Shown here: in pieces, positions 43,903 through 52,785 of the stretch
Position numbering within the stretch: position 1 is the first letter of the stretch
Layout: every line of letters starts with the position of its first letter
NCBI GenBank assembly: GCA_910583845.1
Contig: CAJUAB010000003.1
Location: 1-64,000 of the forward strand
Reading direction: 5' to 3'
DNA from: an uncultured Acetatifactor sp.
Lineage (GTDB): Bacteria; Bacillota; Clostridia; Lachnospirales; Lachnospiraceae
Length of the DNA: 64,000 bases
The notes under the pieces: generated by a model
What the model saw: only the letters and a program-made list of their open reading frames with translations
Told to the model about the DNA's origin: nothing
Database searches by the model: none
Translations under genes and position numbers: made by a program

Positions 43903-45477
43903 CTACAGATAATTATCCGGCAGATCATTCTCCAGCAGCACGATCAGCTTCTGATTCGTGACAATCCCGTACACATACTTCATGGCATCCTGCAAGTCTT
44001 CCGCCACATAGAGACGCTCCCTGTCAAAGTCCGTCTCCAATACCCCCTTCTGTATGCTCTCCGTCTGCCGGTGTCCCACCAGCACAATGTAGTCGCAATA
44101 CCGGGTGGCCTCTCTGCCAAAGGCATGATTATAATGGTCCTCCTGCTCTCCCAGTTCCACCATGCCGGGAGTCACCAGTACCCGCACCCCCTGAAACATG
44201 CCCAGAGTCTTAAGCGCCATGTGGGCACCCCCTGGATTGGAATTGTAGGCATCGTCAATAATAATGGTATTGCCCCTGACAATGGGCTGCAGCCGGTGAG
44301 GCGCTCCCTCCAGCCTGCGCACCGGGATTTTCAGCTTATCCAGCGGGATGCCCAGCTCATGAGCCACCGCAATAGCCCCGGTAATGTTGACCACATTATG
44401 TTCGCCCAGAAGCCGGGTGGTAAACTCCTCCCTGGCGCCGTCCGGAGCCTGCACCCAGAAGTGGGACCCCTTCTCGCTGTATTCCAGGTCGCAGGCCCGG
44501 TAGGCGTTGCCCTCCTCCAGGCCATAGGTGACGGCATCCCGGTTCAGCTCATACTGTTTCACAAACTCGTTGTCCCCGTTGACAAACCGGGGACCTCCCG
44601 CAGGCAGCGCGTCAAACAGCTCCTTCTTGGTTCCCACGATATGATCCAGCGTCTTGAACGTCTCCAGATGCTGGTAGCCCAGCGAAGTGATCACGCCGAT
44701 CTGCGGGTCCACGATCTCGCAGATCTCCCTGATATCCCCCACATGCCTGGCCCCCATCTCGCAGAGAAAGATTTCATGAGTGGCCTTCAGACTGCCCCGG
44801 ATGGTTTTCACCACGCCCATGGGGGTGTTGAAGCTCTCCGGCGTCATCAGCACATCGTACCGGGCGCTCAGCAGCGTGTGGAGATAATATTTCACGCTGG
44901 TCTTGCCATAGCTGCCGGTGATGCCGATGATTTTCAGGTCCGGACAGGCTTTCAGCATTCTCCGGGCATCCCGGATGTAATACCGATTGATGCCTTTCTC
45001 AATGGGCCTGTTGATCAGATTGGCCAGCAGTACCATATAGGGACTGACCATGGCTCCCGCCAACAGCGTCCCCAGCAAAAGCCACCAGGAAAAACCCGCC
45101 GGAAGGGCCGCCGCCAGGAAGATGACGATATACAGCGCCGCCGTAGCGGCAATCAGACGTTTTACCCGGGCTGTGACTACCAGCTTTTTCTTGGCCGCTC
45201 TGGGCCAGTACAGCATCAACAACAATAGCAGAAAAAGCCAATCCCAGCCCAGTATCACCGACACCGCCGCCAGCGTCTTATCTCTCCAGAAGCATCCCGC
45301 CAAGGGAATAACCCCCAACAGCGGCAGCAGCGTCATGACGGGATGGGTCTTCATATACCGCCAGTAAGAACTATACTGATAGGAGCTCTGCTGAAACATA
45401 TGCAGCGTACAGCGCACCCCCAGCACAATGGCGGCCAACGCCGTCACTATTATGAACGCAAAAAAAATATTGATCAT
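43903..45477 (-). CDS. MurF-type Mur ligase with an N-terminal membrane domain
   Basis: 524 residues. The first 155 are a membrane domain with about five hydrophobic segments (near 4-22, 49-62, 68-92, 106-125 and 129-150). A Mur ligase core follows: P-loop GITGSYGKTSVK (185-196), FNTPMGV, EMGARHVGDI, NGDNEF, and the C-terminal DDAYNSNPGGA typical of MurF. The usual MurF uridine-binding N-domain is replaced by the membrane part. It probably joins D-Ala-D-Ala, or another dipeptide from the neighbouring ligase, to a membrane-near acceptor; that is inference. Its ATG overlaps the stop of the hydrolase gene (ATGA). Confidence 0.85.
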   Translation of the reverse strand: MINIFFAFIIVTALAAIVLGVRCTLHMFQQSSYQYSSYWRYMKTHPVMTLLPLLGVIPLAGCFWRDKTLAAVSVILGWDWLFLLLLLMLYWPRAAKKKLVVTARVKRLIAATAALYIVIFLAAALPAGFSWWLLLGTLLAGAMVSPYMVLLANLINRPIEKGINRYYIRDARRMLKACPDLKIIGITGSYGKTSVKYYLHTLLSARYDVLMTPESFNTPMGVVKTIRGSLKATHEIFLCEMGARHVGDIREICEIVDPQIGVITSLGYQHLETFKTLDHIVGTKKELFDALPAGGPRFVNGDNEFVKQYELNRDAVTYGLEEGNAYRACDLEYSEKGSHFWVQAPDGAREEFTTRLLGEHNVVNITGAIAVAHELGIPLDKLKIPVRRLEGAPHRLQPIVRGNTIIIDDAYNSNPGGAHMALKTLGMFQGVRVLVTPGMVELGEQEDHYNHAFGREATRYCDYIVLVGHRQTESIQKGVLETDFDRERLYVAEDLQDAMKYVYGIVTNQKLIVLLENDLPDNYL

Positions 45478-46271
45478 ATATGCCCCCCACCTTGGCCAAT
45501 CCCCAGAAAAGACCGCATCACCGCCAGAAATTGATATTGCCGGTCCAGGAAACTGAAATGTCCAGCCCCGGCCAGCACCGCCAGTCCGGCTCCCGGGATC
45601 ATCTTCTCCATCAGCTGTCCGTCGGAAAGCGGCGTATCCGTATCCTGATCTCCCCAGATCAGCAGAGTCTCCGCCTCTATCCGGGGCAGAAATTCCCGCA
45701 CATCCTCATTGACCACCTTCACCATGCTCTGGCGCATAATGGGGGATGCCATCCGGTAATCCGCCGATCCTGACTTACTCTGTAATTTCTCCAGCGCATG
45801 GGGAAAAAGCGCCTTTACGGGCGGCAGGCTCAGAATCTTCTTTCCTCTTTTGTACCGCCTGATCCGGCGCATCTGCTCAGGGGTCTTCTCGTGAACGATC
45901 CCGGCGCTGTCGATCAGGATCAGCTTCCGCACCTTCTGATCCAGCATACCGCTGCCCACCAGTCGGATCAGAGTACGTCCCCCGTGGGAGTGTCCCGCCA
46001 GGATCACTTCCTGATCCTCCGGCCCCGCCGCATGATCAATAAATGCCCTGCAAAAATCACAGTAATCCGCCAGAGACCACGCCTCTCCCGGTTCCTGGCT
46101 CTGTCCGAAGCCCGGGGTGTCCGGGGCCGCCACCCGGTACCGCGCCGCCAGCGTATTGATCAAGGGCCCGAACAGCTCCTTGTTGGCTCCCCAGCCGTGG
46201 AACAGGACCACCAGCGGCCCCTGCCCCTGCTCTATGTACCGGACCCTCAGGCCCTGATATACCATCTCCAT
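45474..46271 (-). CDS. Alpha/beta hydrolase
   Basis: 265 residues with the alpha/beta hydrolase fold: LFHGWGANKELF (oxyanion region), nucleophile Ser95 in GHSHGG, the acid near WGDQDTDTP and catalytic His in GAGHFSFLD. Its stop overlaps the murF start by four bases, so the two are translationally coupled. The substrate is unknown. Cotranscription with a membrane Mur ligase and Ddl hints at a role in cell wall or resistance chemistry. Confidence 0.85.
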   Translation of the reverse strand: MEMVYQGLRVRYIEQGQGPLVVLFHGWGANKELFGPLINTLAARYRVAAPDTPGFGQSQEPGEAWSLADYCDFCRAFIDHAAGPEDQEVILAGHSHGGRTLIRLVGSGMLDQKVRKLILIDSAGIVHEKTPEQMRRIRRYKRGKKILSLPPVKALFPHALEKLQSKSGSADYRMASPIMRQSMVKVVNEDVREFLPRIEAETLLIWGDQDTDTPLSDGQLMEKMIPGAGLAVLAGAGHFSFLDRQYQFLAVMRSFLGIGQGGGHI

Positions 46272-46396
46272 GCGTCATCCCGCCTTTCCGTCCGCTTTGA
46301 TCATCCACGGTCCTGCCCTCTGACACTCGATACCTGCGGATAAAGTCCGTTGACCTCAATAACTATTATATTCCTCCGCCCGCAATTTCACTCCAT

Positions 46397-46425
46397 AGTA
46401 TAGCAAAATATATCTCCGGGGTAAA
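46397..46425 (-). promoter_or_regulatory. Promoter of the hydrolase-murF-ddl operon
   Basis: On the minus strand TTTACC (46425-46420), 17-bp spacer, TATACT (46402-46397), about 126 bp before the hydrolase start. The 245-bp gap between the two genes holds nothing else I recognise. Confidence 0.6.
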
Positions 46426-46515
46426 GTCTTTCCTTCCATTCCGGCGGAAAACATTTCCGCCCCCGGGACCACATCCCCATTCCCTGCGCTTTTACCGGGC
46501 GGGAGAGCCGCACTG

Positions 46516-47736
46516 TCAGCGGCTTTCTCCCGTCCGGTCCTCCTTTTCCCCATAGACCACCTGTCCGTCTATAATCGTATACCGCGTCTGGGTGAACACT
46601 TCCATGGGGTTTCCGCTGAAGATCGCGATATCCGCGTCCTTCCCCGGCTCCAGCGAGCCCATCCTGTCCGCCACCCCGCAGATCCGGGCCGGATTGACGG
46701 TGATGGCCCGCAGCCCGTCCTCCATGGGGAGCCCGGACTTCACAGCCATCCCGGCGCAGAGGGGCAGGGACTGGATCTGGGACACGGGATGGTCCGTGGT
46801 GATGGCCACCAACACGCCTGCTTTCGCCAATATCCCCGCGGTTTTGAAAGCCACATTCTGCACCTCTATCTTATTGCGGCTGGTCAGATCCGGCCCCACG
46901 ATGGCGGGATATCCCGCCTCGGCCAGTTCCTCCGCGATCAGATGTCCCTCGCTGCAATGATCCAGCGTCAGATCCAGCTCAAATTCCCGGGCAATGCGGA
47001 TCGCGGTGAAAATATCGTCCACCCGGTGTACATGGGCTTTCATGGGTATCTCTCTGCGCAGCACGGGAATCCAGCACTCCATGTTGAAGTCTTCCTGGAA
47101 CTCCTGGCCCTTTTCTCCGGCCGTCTTTTTCCGCTCCCAGTAGTTTTTCGCCTCGAACAGTTCCCGGCGCAGCATGCCCGCTATGGCCATACGGGTGGAA
47201 GGACTTTTCCCCTGACCGGAATAATTGACCTTGGGATTTTCTCCGAAAGCCACCTTCATGGCTGCGGGAGCTTTTACGAGAATGTCGTCAATCCGTCTGC
47301 CCCGTGTCTTGACCAGGGCGAACTGCCCTCCTACCACATTGGAACTGCCGGGGCCGATCATGGCGGCGGTAATGCCCGCCCGCACCGCGTCATCAAATGC
47401 GGCATCCATGCTGTTGATGGCGTCTATGGCCCGCAGCCAGGGCGTGACAGGGTCGACGGTCTCGTTGCAGTCATCTCCCTCCATGCCCTTTTTCTCCTCG
47501 GTGATCCCCATATGGCAGTGCGCCTCGATGATGCCCGGCATCACCCAGCCGCCGCCCGCGTCCAGCACCCGGTCCGTTCCGTCCAGGGCTCCGCTTCCAT
47601 TTTCCCTGCGGCGCATGTCCTGCCACTGCCCCATGGTTCCCACCCATGCGATTTTACCGTTTTCTACCCGGACCGCGCCATGCCCTATGACGCCCTGCCG
47701 CCCCATGGTGTGAACCAGGCCGTTAATGATGTCCAT
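46516..47736 (-). CDS. Amidohydrolase family protein
   Basis: 406 residues. The metal motif AHCHMG (His73, His75) follows GGGWVMPGIIEA; further likely ligands lie in KAHVHRVDDI and LTLDHCSEGH, with Asp in ITTDHPVSQ. The C-terminal SLEPGKDADIAIFSG and the closing IIDGQVVYG are typical of imidazolonepropionase-like amidohydrolases and isoaspartyl-type enzymes. The substrate is not evident and neighbours do not help. ADP-forming or transport partners are absent. Confidence 0.85.
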   Translation of the reverse strand: MDIINGLVHTMGRQGVIGHGAVRVENGKIAWVGTMGQWQDMRRRENGSGALDGTDRVLDAGGGWVMPGIIEAHCHMGITEEKKGMEGDDCNETVDPVTPWLRAIDAINSMDAAFDDAVRAGITAAMIGPGSSNVVGGQFALVKTRGRRIDDILVKAPAAMKVAFGENPKVNYSGQGKSPSTRMAIAGMLRRELFEAKNYWERKKTAGEKGQEFQEDFNMECWIPVLRREIPMKAHVHRVDDIFTAIRIAREFELDLTLDHCSEGHLIAEELAEAGYPAIVGPDLTSRNKIEVQNVAFKTAGILAKAGVLVAITTDHPVSQIQSLPLCAGMAVKSGLPMEDGLRAITVNPARICGVADRMGSLEPGKDADIAIFSGNPMEVFTQTRYTIIDGQVVYGEKEDRTGESR

Positions 47737-47805
47737 ACCTACCTCTTCTCCGCATGACAGGCGCGTAGGTACGCGCCTGCCATGTCCACTCCTCCGTTGT
47801 CAGTC

Positions 47806-48858
47806 CTAGAAGTAAAGATTCTGAGGGTCCAGCGCCGCTCCGTCCTGCTCCAGCAGGAAGTATAAATTGCTGCCCTCCAGGCTGTAATAGATGGTGGGAG
47901 CGGCCACGCTGCCAATGATCTGACCGGGGCTGACATAGTCTCCCTCCGACACATTCAGCGCCTGCAGCTGGCCGTATACCACCTGGTATCCGTTGCCCAG
48001 GTCCAGAGTCACTGCCTGGCCGATTTCCTCATTGCGGAATACGGATGCCACCCGGGCCTCGGCACAGGCGATCACCTGCGTTCCCTCCTCCACTCTGTAC
48101 ACGGTTGCCGGATTGTATTTATACTGATCCAGCGTGGTGAAATATACGGTTCTGTCCATGCTGTAAGGGATCAGCACATCTCCCATCACCGGCTTCACCA
48201 GACCCTGGTCGGAGGAAAAGGCCAGCGTCCTTACGTCCTGCGGCTCTTCCCATACCGGCTCTTCCTGTACCGGAACCGATTGTTCCACAACAGGCTCCTC
48301 CAGAACCGGCTCCTCCAGAGCGGGCTGCTCCAAAACCGCCGGCTGCTCCGCCGCCGCGGGAAGCTGTTCGCGGACCGGTTCGGGAGTGACAGTGCTGCTT
48401 CCCTGGCTGCCGCTTTCCTTTTCTTCTTTCTCCTCCTGCTGCTGCCTTTCGTTTGCTTTCTGCTCCTCCAGCATGGCCAGCTGCTCATCGCTGGTCACGT
48501 CCGATTCTGACAGGACGCCGTCTGTCAGCCCCGGGATCTGAACCAGGGAAGAACCGGCCTCCTCCATGGGCAGATAGTCCAGATCATCCTCCGGAATCTC
48601 CTGTACCGCGCTGTCTCCCTGGGGAACCGTCACGGAATTGCCCGGTCTCTGATAGGTATCTCCCATCTCCTGCTGATTGTCCCCTGCCTGACTCTCCACT
48701 CCGGTAAAATCAATGCTGTAGCCGTCATCCTGGTTCTGGACACTGTTTTCCTTCATGTACACCCCTGTCATGGTCAGCGCCGCCATCACAAAAGCCGAGG
48801 ACGCGATCATAATGATCCGCTCTTTTTTGATATTTTGTTTTCTGTTGTCTCTTCTCAT
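47806..48858 (-). CDS. spoIIQ: SpoIIQ-like M23-family protein with degenerate catalytic site
   Basis: 350 residues from the ATG at 48858, with GGGAGG upstream. One N-terminal membrane helix (about 16-34), a long acidic low-complexity linker with Glu-Pro-Val repeats (about 55-215), then a LytM/M23 domain (about 220-350). The zinc-ligand positions are lost: GYQVVYGQL has Gln where the HxH pair is expected, and GDVLIPYSMD lacks the first His. SpoIIQ of Bacillus likewise lacks catalysis and acts as the forespore half of the SpoIIQ-SpoIIIAH channel. A sigma-F-type promoter upstream supports the assignment. Confidence 0.8.
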   Translation of the reverse strand: MRRDNRKQNIKKERIIMIASSAFVMAALTMTGVYMKENSVQNQDDGYSIDFTGVESQAGDNQQEMGDTYQRPGNSVTVPQGDSAVQEIPEDDLDYLPMEEAGSSLVQIPGLTDGVLSESDVTSDEQLAMLEEQKANERQQQEEKEEKESGSQGSSTVTPEPVREQLPAAAEQPAVLEQPALEEPVLEEPVVEQSVPVQEEPVWEEPQDVRTLAFSSDQGLVKPVMGDVLIPYSMDRTVYFTTLDQYKYNPATVYRVEEGTQVIACAEARVASVFRNEEIGQAVTLDLGNGYQVVYGQLQALNVSEGDYVSPGQIIGSVAAPTIYYSLEGSNLYFLLEQDGAALDPQNLYF

Positions 48859-48938
48859 GAACACCTCCCGTCCGCTGATACGGACTTTCTCTATCCTTTA
48901 TTTTCATTTCGAGAATTGCTTTGCTTACTCTATTGGAT

Positions 48939-48967
48939 ATTCTTACCCCGAGAAAAGCAAATTATAC
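48939..48967 (-). promoter_or_regulatory. Sigma-F-type promoter of spoIIQ
   Basis: On the minus strand GTATA (48967-48963), 15 bp, then GGTAAGAAT (48947-48939). Both elements fit the sigma-F consensus GYATA-N15-GGNNANNNT completely. The start codon is about 80 bp downstream. Confidence 0.7.
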
Positions 48968-48992
48968 GGAAGAGGTATTCAAAAATAAAACA

Positions 48993-49074
48993 GCATATTC
49001 CCGGACAGCACAACGCGCGATATCCAGCCGCTTAAGCGGCCTGATGCTCTGCCCTGTGTTATCCGGGAATATGC
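48993..49074. repeat. Palindromic element related to the 104-bp unit
   Basis: GCATATTCCCGG (48993-49004) and CCGGGAATATGC (49063-49074) are perfect 12-bp arms. GCCGCTTAAGCGGC (49027-49040) is a palindromic centre, and AGCACA / CTGTGTT are inner arms. The nested design and the GCATAT ends match the 19.99-kb array. It lies just after the stop of the hybrid kinase gene. Confidence 0.85.
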
Positions 49075-49094
49075 AAAATACGGGAAAGCGTCGC

Positions 49095-51803
49095 CTACAG
49101 AGCGGCTTCCCATGTATCGAGGATCTCCTCGCATTTCTCCGTGTCCATGTCATCCACGGCATTTTTCAGTTGTTCAAAGAGTTCGTCCTGGCCGCTGCCA
49201 TAGGAATACTGATTCATACTCTGTATGATGTCTTCCACGGTGTCCATGTCCAGGTTTTCCAGAGCGTCCCGCATCTGCACAAAATATACGTCCAGTTCGT
49301 CGCCGCTGATCTGCTTATCGCCCTTGGCCGCGTCTTCTTTCGTGAAATACGGCGCTAAAATACTCTTATAAAAGCTATACTCCGCCAGCATTCCCGGAGT
49401 GATCTTGTGGATCAGCTCCGCGTTGCGGGCATTTCCGGCGACTTCCATCTGTTCCGCGGTCTCCGCAAGCTCGAAGGCGCCGATCTGGCGGGAGGCGCTC
49501 TTCAGGGAGTGAACCTCTATCGTGTATTCGTGCCACTTCTCCTCCTGTTCATATTTCTGGATGGTCGCGTATTTCTTGTCAATCACACGGTAGTATTCTT
49601 TGAGAACCGACCAGAACAGTTCCTCATTTCCCAGAAATCCCACTGCCTTCTCCACATCCAGTCCGTTGATGGAAATGCTCGTCACCTGGGAGCCCTGGTC
49701 CTCCTGCTTTATCTCCCTGTCATTCCGCTTCTTCTTGTGGATCTTTTCCGGCGGCAGCCACTTGCGCAGCCTGGATACAATGTCCTTCAGCTCAATGGGC
49801 TTGGTCACCAGATCGTTCATCCCGCCGTTGATAAACATCTCTCTCGTGCCCTCCACCGCGTTGGCGGTGAGAGCCAGAATCGGGATCTGGCCGTTTTCCC
49901 CGGGCATATTCCGGATGATCTGCGTGGCCTCCAGGCCGTCCATCTCCGGCATCATGTGGTCCATAAAGATCAGATCATACTTTTTGCTCGTGACTTTGAA
50001 GATTGCCTCCCTGCCGCTGAGCGCCGTGTCGATACTCATCTCCAGCGGGCTCAGAAGTCCCTTGGCCACGGTCAGATTGATGGCGTTGTCATCCACCACC
50101 AGAATTTCCGCGTCCGGGGCCACATAATTGAAATCCTCCGTGTCAAGACGGTTAAAGCTCTGATCCGCCTTGTCTCCCTGCAAAATGCCCGCCAGACTTA
50201 AAACATACAGCGGCTTTTTGGCAATAAATACGTTGTCCATGCCATAGGAATAAACATCCCGATAGTCCGCCATCACCACGCCGGTGATTTCCGGGTGGAC
50301 TTTGAGAAAGTTCTGCACCGTGTCCGACATCATGGTCTGCTCCACGAACAGAAACTGAATCTTCTGCCCCCCCAGTCTGGACAAATCCCTGTCGGAGGCC
50401 AGCCCCCGATAGTTCACACCCAGCCTCTGCATGTCTGTCTTGATCTGCTTCGCGGCGTAGTCCCCGGACAGAAGTCCCACCGCGGATATTTTCTCCTCGA
50501 TCTGTCCCACCGAGGGGATGCTGTTGATAATTCTCTGGGGAACCACGAAGGAAAAAGTACTTCCCTCCCCGTACTCGCTCTCCACCTGAATGCTCCCGTT
50601 CATCAGGGATACCAGTTGTTTGCAGATGGCAAGCCCCAGGCCGGTGCCCTCGATATTGCGGTTGCGCTTGCTGTCCAGCTGCTGAAAGGACTGGAACAGC
50701 TTATCTATATCCCCCTCCCTGATCCCGCTTCCGGTGTCGGAGACGGCGATATAGAGATCCAGCATATCCTTCCCGGTCTGCCGGAAGTCCACCTGTAAAT
50801 GTACATTCCCCATCTTCGTGAACTTGATGGCATTGTTAGCCAGATTTATCATGATCTGCTTGATACGTATATTGTCACCGTACAGTTCATGAGGGAGATT
50901 GGGGTCCACATCCACCGTAAGTTCCAGCTCCTTGCTGCCGATTCTGGTCATGATGATATTTGCCACATCATTGACTACCGACATAGGCTCGTATTCCGCC
51001 TCGTTGATCGTCATCATGCCGGATTCAATCTTGGAGAAGTCCAGAATATCGTTGATAATGGTAAGCAGCGTCTGTCCGGATGCCTTGATCTGTCCCACAT
51101 ACTCTTTGGCCATGGGCGGAAGCTCCTCCCGCAGCGCCATCTCCGCCATGCCGATAATCGCGTTCATGGGTGTGCGGATCTCATGGCTCATATTGGCAAG
51201 AAAATCCGATTTCAGATTGGAGGACTTCATCAGTTCCATATTTTTTATGTTCAGCTGGTGCTTATTGAACGCGAGGTCCGAAAGGATGTTCGCAATGGTG
51301 GACAGGGCTGCTACCTTGCTCTTGATATCTTCCTCTTTCAGAATGCTTACCTTGCGGGCCGCTGTCATCAGTTCCTCGGGGTCCGCGCCGATCTCCAGCG
51401 CCACCTGCCTGATTTTATCCTCGTCCGGCGCTTCGGTCAGCATCTGACCGCCGAGAAAACACCCCACCTTGTGGCCTGAAACCATGATGGGCACCGCGAA
51501 ATCCACCAGCCCCGCATGGCAGTGGTACGCGCAGGGAGTTCCGTCCTTCTCCGTCTTTTCGGCGCTGATGCGGTTGCAGGCCTCACAGCGCTTCCTGCCC
51601 TTCTCGGTGGCCCGCACATACTTCGCGCAAAATTCCGAATAGTGAGACCCCTCTGTGATAGCCAGACCATCCTTGTCTGTGATCAGAGACGCGATTCCCG
51701 CCATGCTGGAAAAAGAGTCCTGGATCAGGCGCAGGGTCTCCACGTCAATCAAATCCGTCAGGTTCAGATTGGTCACTTGTTCCGATATATTGACCGTATC
51801 CAT
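49095..51803 (-). CDS. PocR-domain hybrid sensor histidine kinase
   Basis: 902 residues without membrane segments. An N-terminal PocR-type ligand domain (about 15-175) carries clustered Cys/His (Cys59, Cys73, Cys76, Cys91, Cys95). A dimerization domain has SHEIRTPMN with His207, followed by an ATPase domain (NLANNAIKFTKMG, DTGSGI, GTGLGLAICKQL), a degenerate receiver (about 440-545), a good receiver with the phospho-Asp in IFMDHMMPEMDG (about 560-680), and a C-terminal Hpt domain (VHSLKSASRQIG). The cytosolic PocR module senses small metabolites or metal/redox state in other proteins. It forms an operon with the regulator gene 22 bp upstream. Confidence 0.92.
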   Translation of the reverse strand: MDTVNISEQVTNLNLTDLIDVETLRLIQDSFSSMAGIASLITDKDGLAITEGSHYSEFCAKYVRATEKGRKRCEACNRISAEKTEKDGTPCAYHCHAGLVDFAVPIMVSGHKVGCFLGGQMLTEAPDEDKIRQVALEIGADPEELMTAARKVSILKEEDIKSKVAALSTIANILSDLAFNKHQLNIKNMELMKSSNLKSDFLANMSHEIRTPMNAIIGMAEMALREELPPMAKEYVGQIKASGQTLLTIINDILDFSKIESGMMTINEAEYEPMSVVNDVANIIMTRIGSKELELTVDVDPNLPHELYGDNIRIKQIMINLANNAIKFTKMGNVHLQVDFRQTGKDMLDLYIAVSDTGSGIREGDIDKLFQSFQQLDSKRNRNIEGTGLGLAICKQLVSLMNGSIQVESEYGEGSTFSFVVPQRIINSIPSVGQIEEKISAVGLLSGDYAAKQIKTDMQRLGVNYRGLASDRDLSRLGGQKIQFLFVEQTMMSDTVQNFLKVHPEITGVVMADYRDVYSYGMDNVFIAKKPLYVLSLAGILQGDKADQSFNRLDTEDFNYVAPDAEILVVDDNAINLTVAKGLLSPLEMSIDTALSGREAIFKVTSKKYDLIFMDHMMPEMDGLEATQIIRNMPGENGQIPILALTANAVEGTREMFINGGMNDLVTKPIELKDIVSRLRKWLPPEKIHKKKRNDREIKQEDQGSQVTSISINGLDVEKAVGFLGNEELFWSVLKEYYRVIDKKYATIQKYEQEEKWHEYTIEVHSLKSASRQIGAFELAETAEQMEVAGNARNAELIHKITPGMLAEYSFYKSILAPYFTKEDAAKGDKQISGDELDVYFVQMRDALENLDMDTVEDIIQSMNQYSYGSGQDELFEQLKNAVDDMDTEKCEEILDTWEAAL

Positions 51804-51825
51804 CCTGCCCTCCTTATATAAAAAC

Positions 51826-52662
51826 TTACCTTCGGCCCAGAACGCTCTTTATGGTGGAAGAGACCTTTTCCATATCAATGGGCTTCAGAAGATACCCCTG
51901 GATTTTCAACGCAAGGATCTCCTGGATCTTTCCCCGCTCTGTTATGCCTGTGAGAAACACTACCGGGATATTTCTTGTCTTGTTGTTTTCCCGTATTTTG
52001 CGCAGAACCGCCGCGCCGTTCTCCTCCGGCATCTCATAGTCCAGCAGCACCATATCCGTCCGCTTGGTCTCCAGAAATTTCATGGCCACCTTGCCGTTGA
52101 TCGCCGTGGCTACATCATAGCGCTCCGCAAGATATCCCTTGAGCAGCTTTAATACACTGCTGTCATCATCCACAATCAGAATATGCTTTCTGGCGGGCGG
52201 TTTGGGCGGTTCCACCTGTAGAACAGGCATCACCAGATCCACTGCGGCGCTGCCCGAAGCGGCTGCGCTTTCCGCGGATTTTTTCTTTGTTCCCCTCTTA
52301 TCCAGCAGATCCACGATGGAATGCTCAAGTTTTTGTGCGGAGATGGGGCGCTGGAAGAACGTGGCCTGGGTGTTTGGCACAATTTTTTTGTACTGCTCAC
52401 ACTCCTCCCGGTTGCCCACGATAATAATGGGAACTCCCAATTCCTCAATTCGCTGTTCCACATTGTCAAACCGTTTTATGTCATCCGGCGACTCCCCATA
52501 AAGACAATATACGAACACGTCGGGAGAGATATATTTCAGATGGTTCATGATATCGTCATATCGGCTTGAGGTATTGATGCACTCAAGAGTGTTATCCATA
52601 TAAGTAAAAAATTCGTTGATAGCCATCCTGTTGTTTCCGGTCAATAAGACAACATATTTCAT
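51826..52662 (-). CDS. Response regulator with two receiver-like domains
   Basis: 278 residues. The N-terminal part (about 1-120) is a receiver-like fold without a clear phosphorylation Asp. After an Ala/Pro linker comes a complete receiver (about 159-278) with the acidic pair DDD, phospho-Asp208 in VLLDYEMPEENG and Lys in YLLKPID. There is no DNA-binding or enzymatic output domain, so it probably acts in phosphotransfer with the kinase encoded next to it. Confidence 0.85.
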   Translation of the reverse strand: MKYVVLLTGNNRMAINEFFTYMDNTLECINTSSRYDDIMNHLKYISPDVFVYCLYGESPDDIKRFDNVEQRIEELGVPIIIVGNREECEQYKKIVPNTQATFFQRPISAQKLEHSIVDLLDKRGTKKKSAESAAASGSAAVDLVMPVLQVEPPKPPARKHILIVDDDSSVLKLLKGYLAERYDVATAINGKVAMKFLETKRTDMVLLDYEMPEENGAAVLRKIRENNKTRNIPVVFLTGITERGKIQEILALKIQGYLLKPIDMEKVSSTIKSVLGRR

Positions 52663-52701
52663 AAGAACCCCCTGTATTCCTTACTGGTTATAGTTCCCGG
52701 C

Positions 52702-52769
52702 CAGCGCGTATCCATGTCCGGGCATTCCGGCTTTCGCACATGGATCATCGCGCCTCCGGCGATACGCTG
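52702..52769. repeat. Palindromic intergenic element
   Basis: CAGCG...CGCTG outer arms and ATCCATGT / ACATGGAT inner arms fold into one long hairpin, preceded by TATAGTTCC at about 52689-52697, the same flank as the 104-bp units. It fills most of the 123-bp gap between the SseB-like gene and the two-receiver regulator. Confidence 0.55.
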
Positions 52770-52785
52770 ATTTTACAGCGAACAA

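Noticed and set aside
49095..52662. Cobalamin or propanediol regulator because of the PocR domain
   Set aside because: PocR domains occur in many sensors, and no pdu, eut or cob genes lie nearby.
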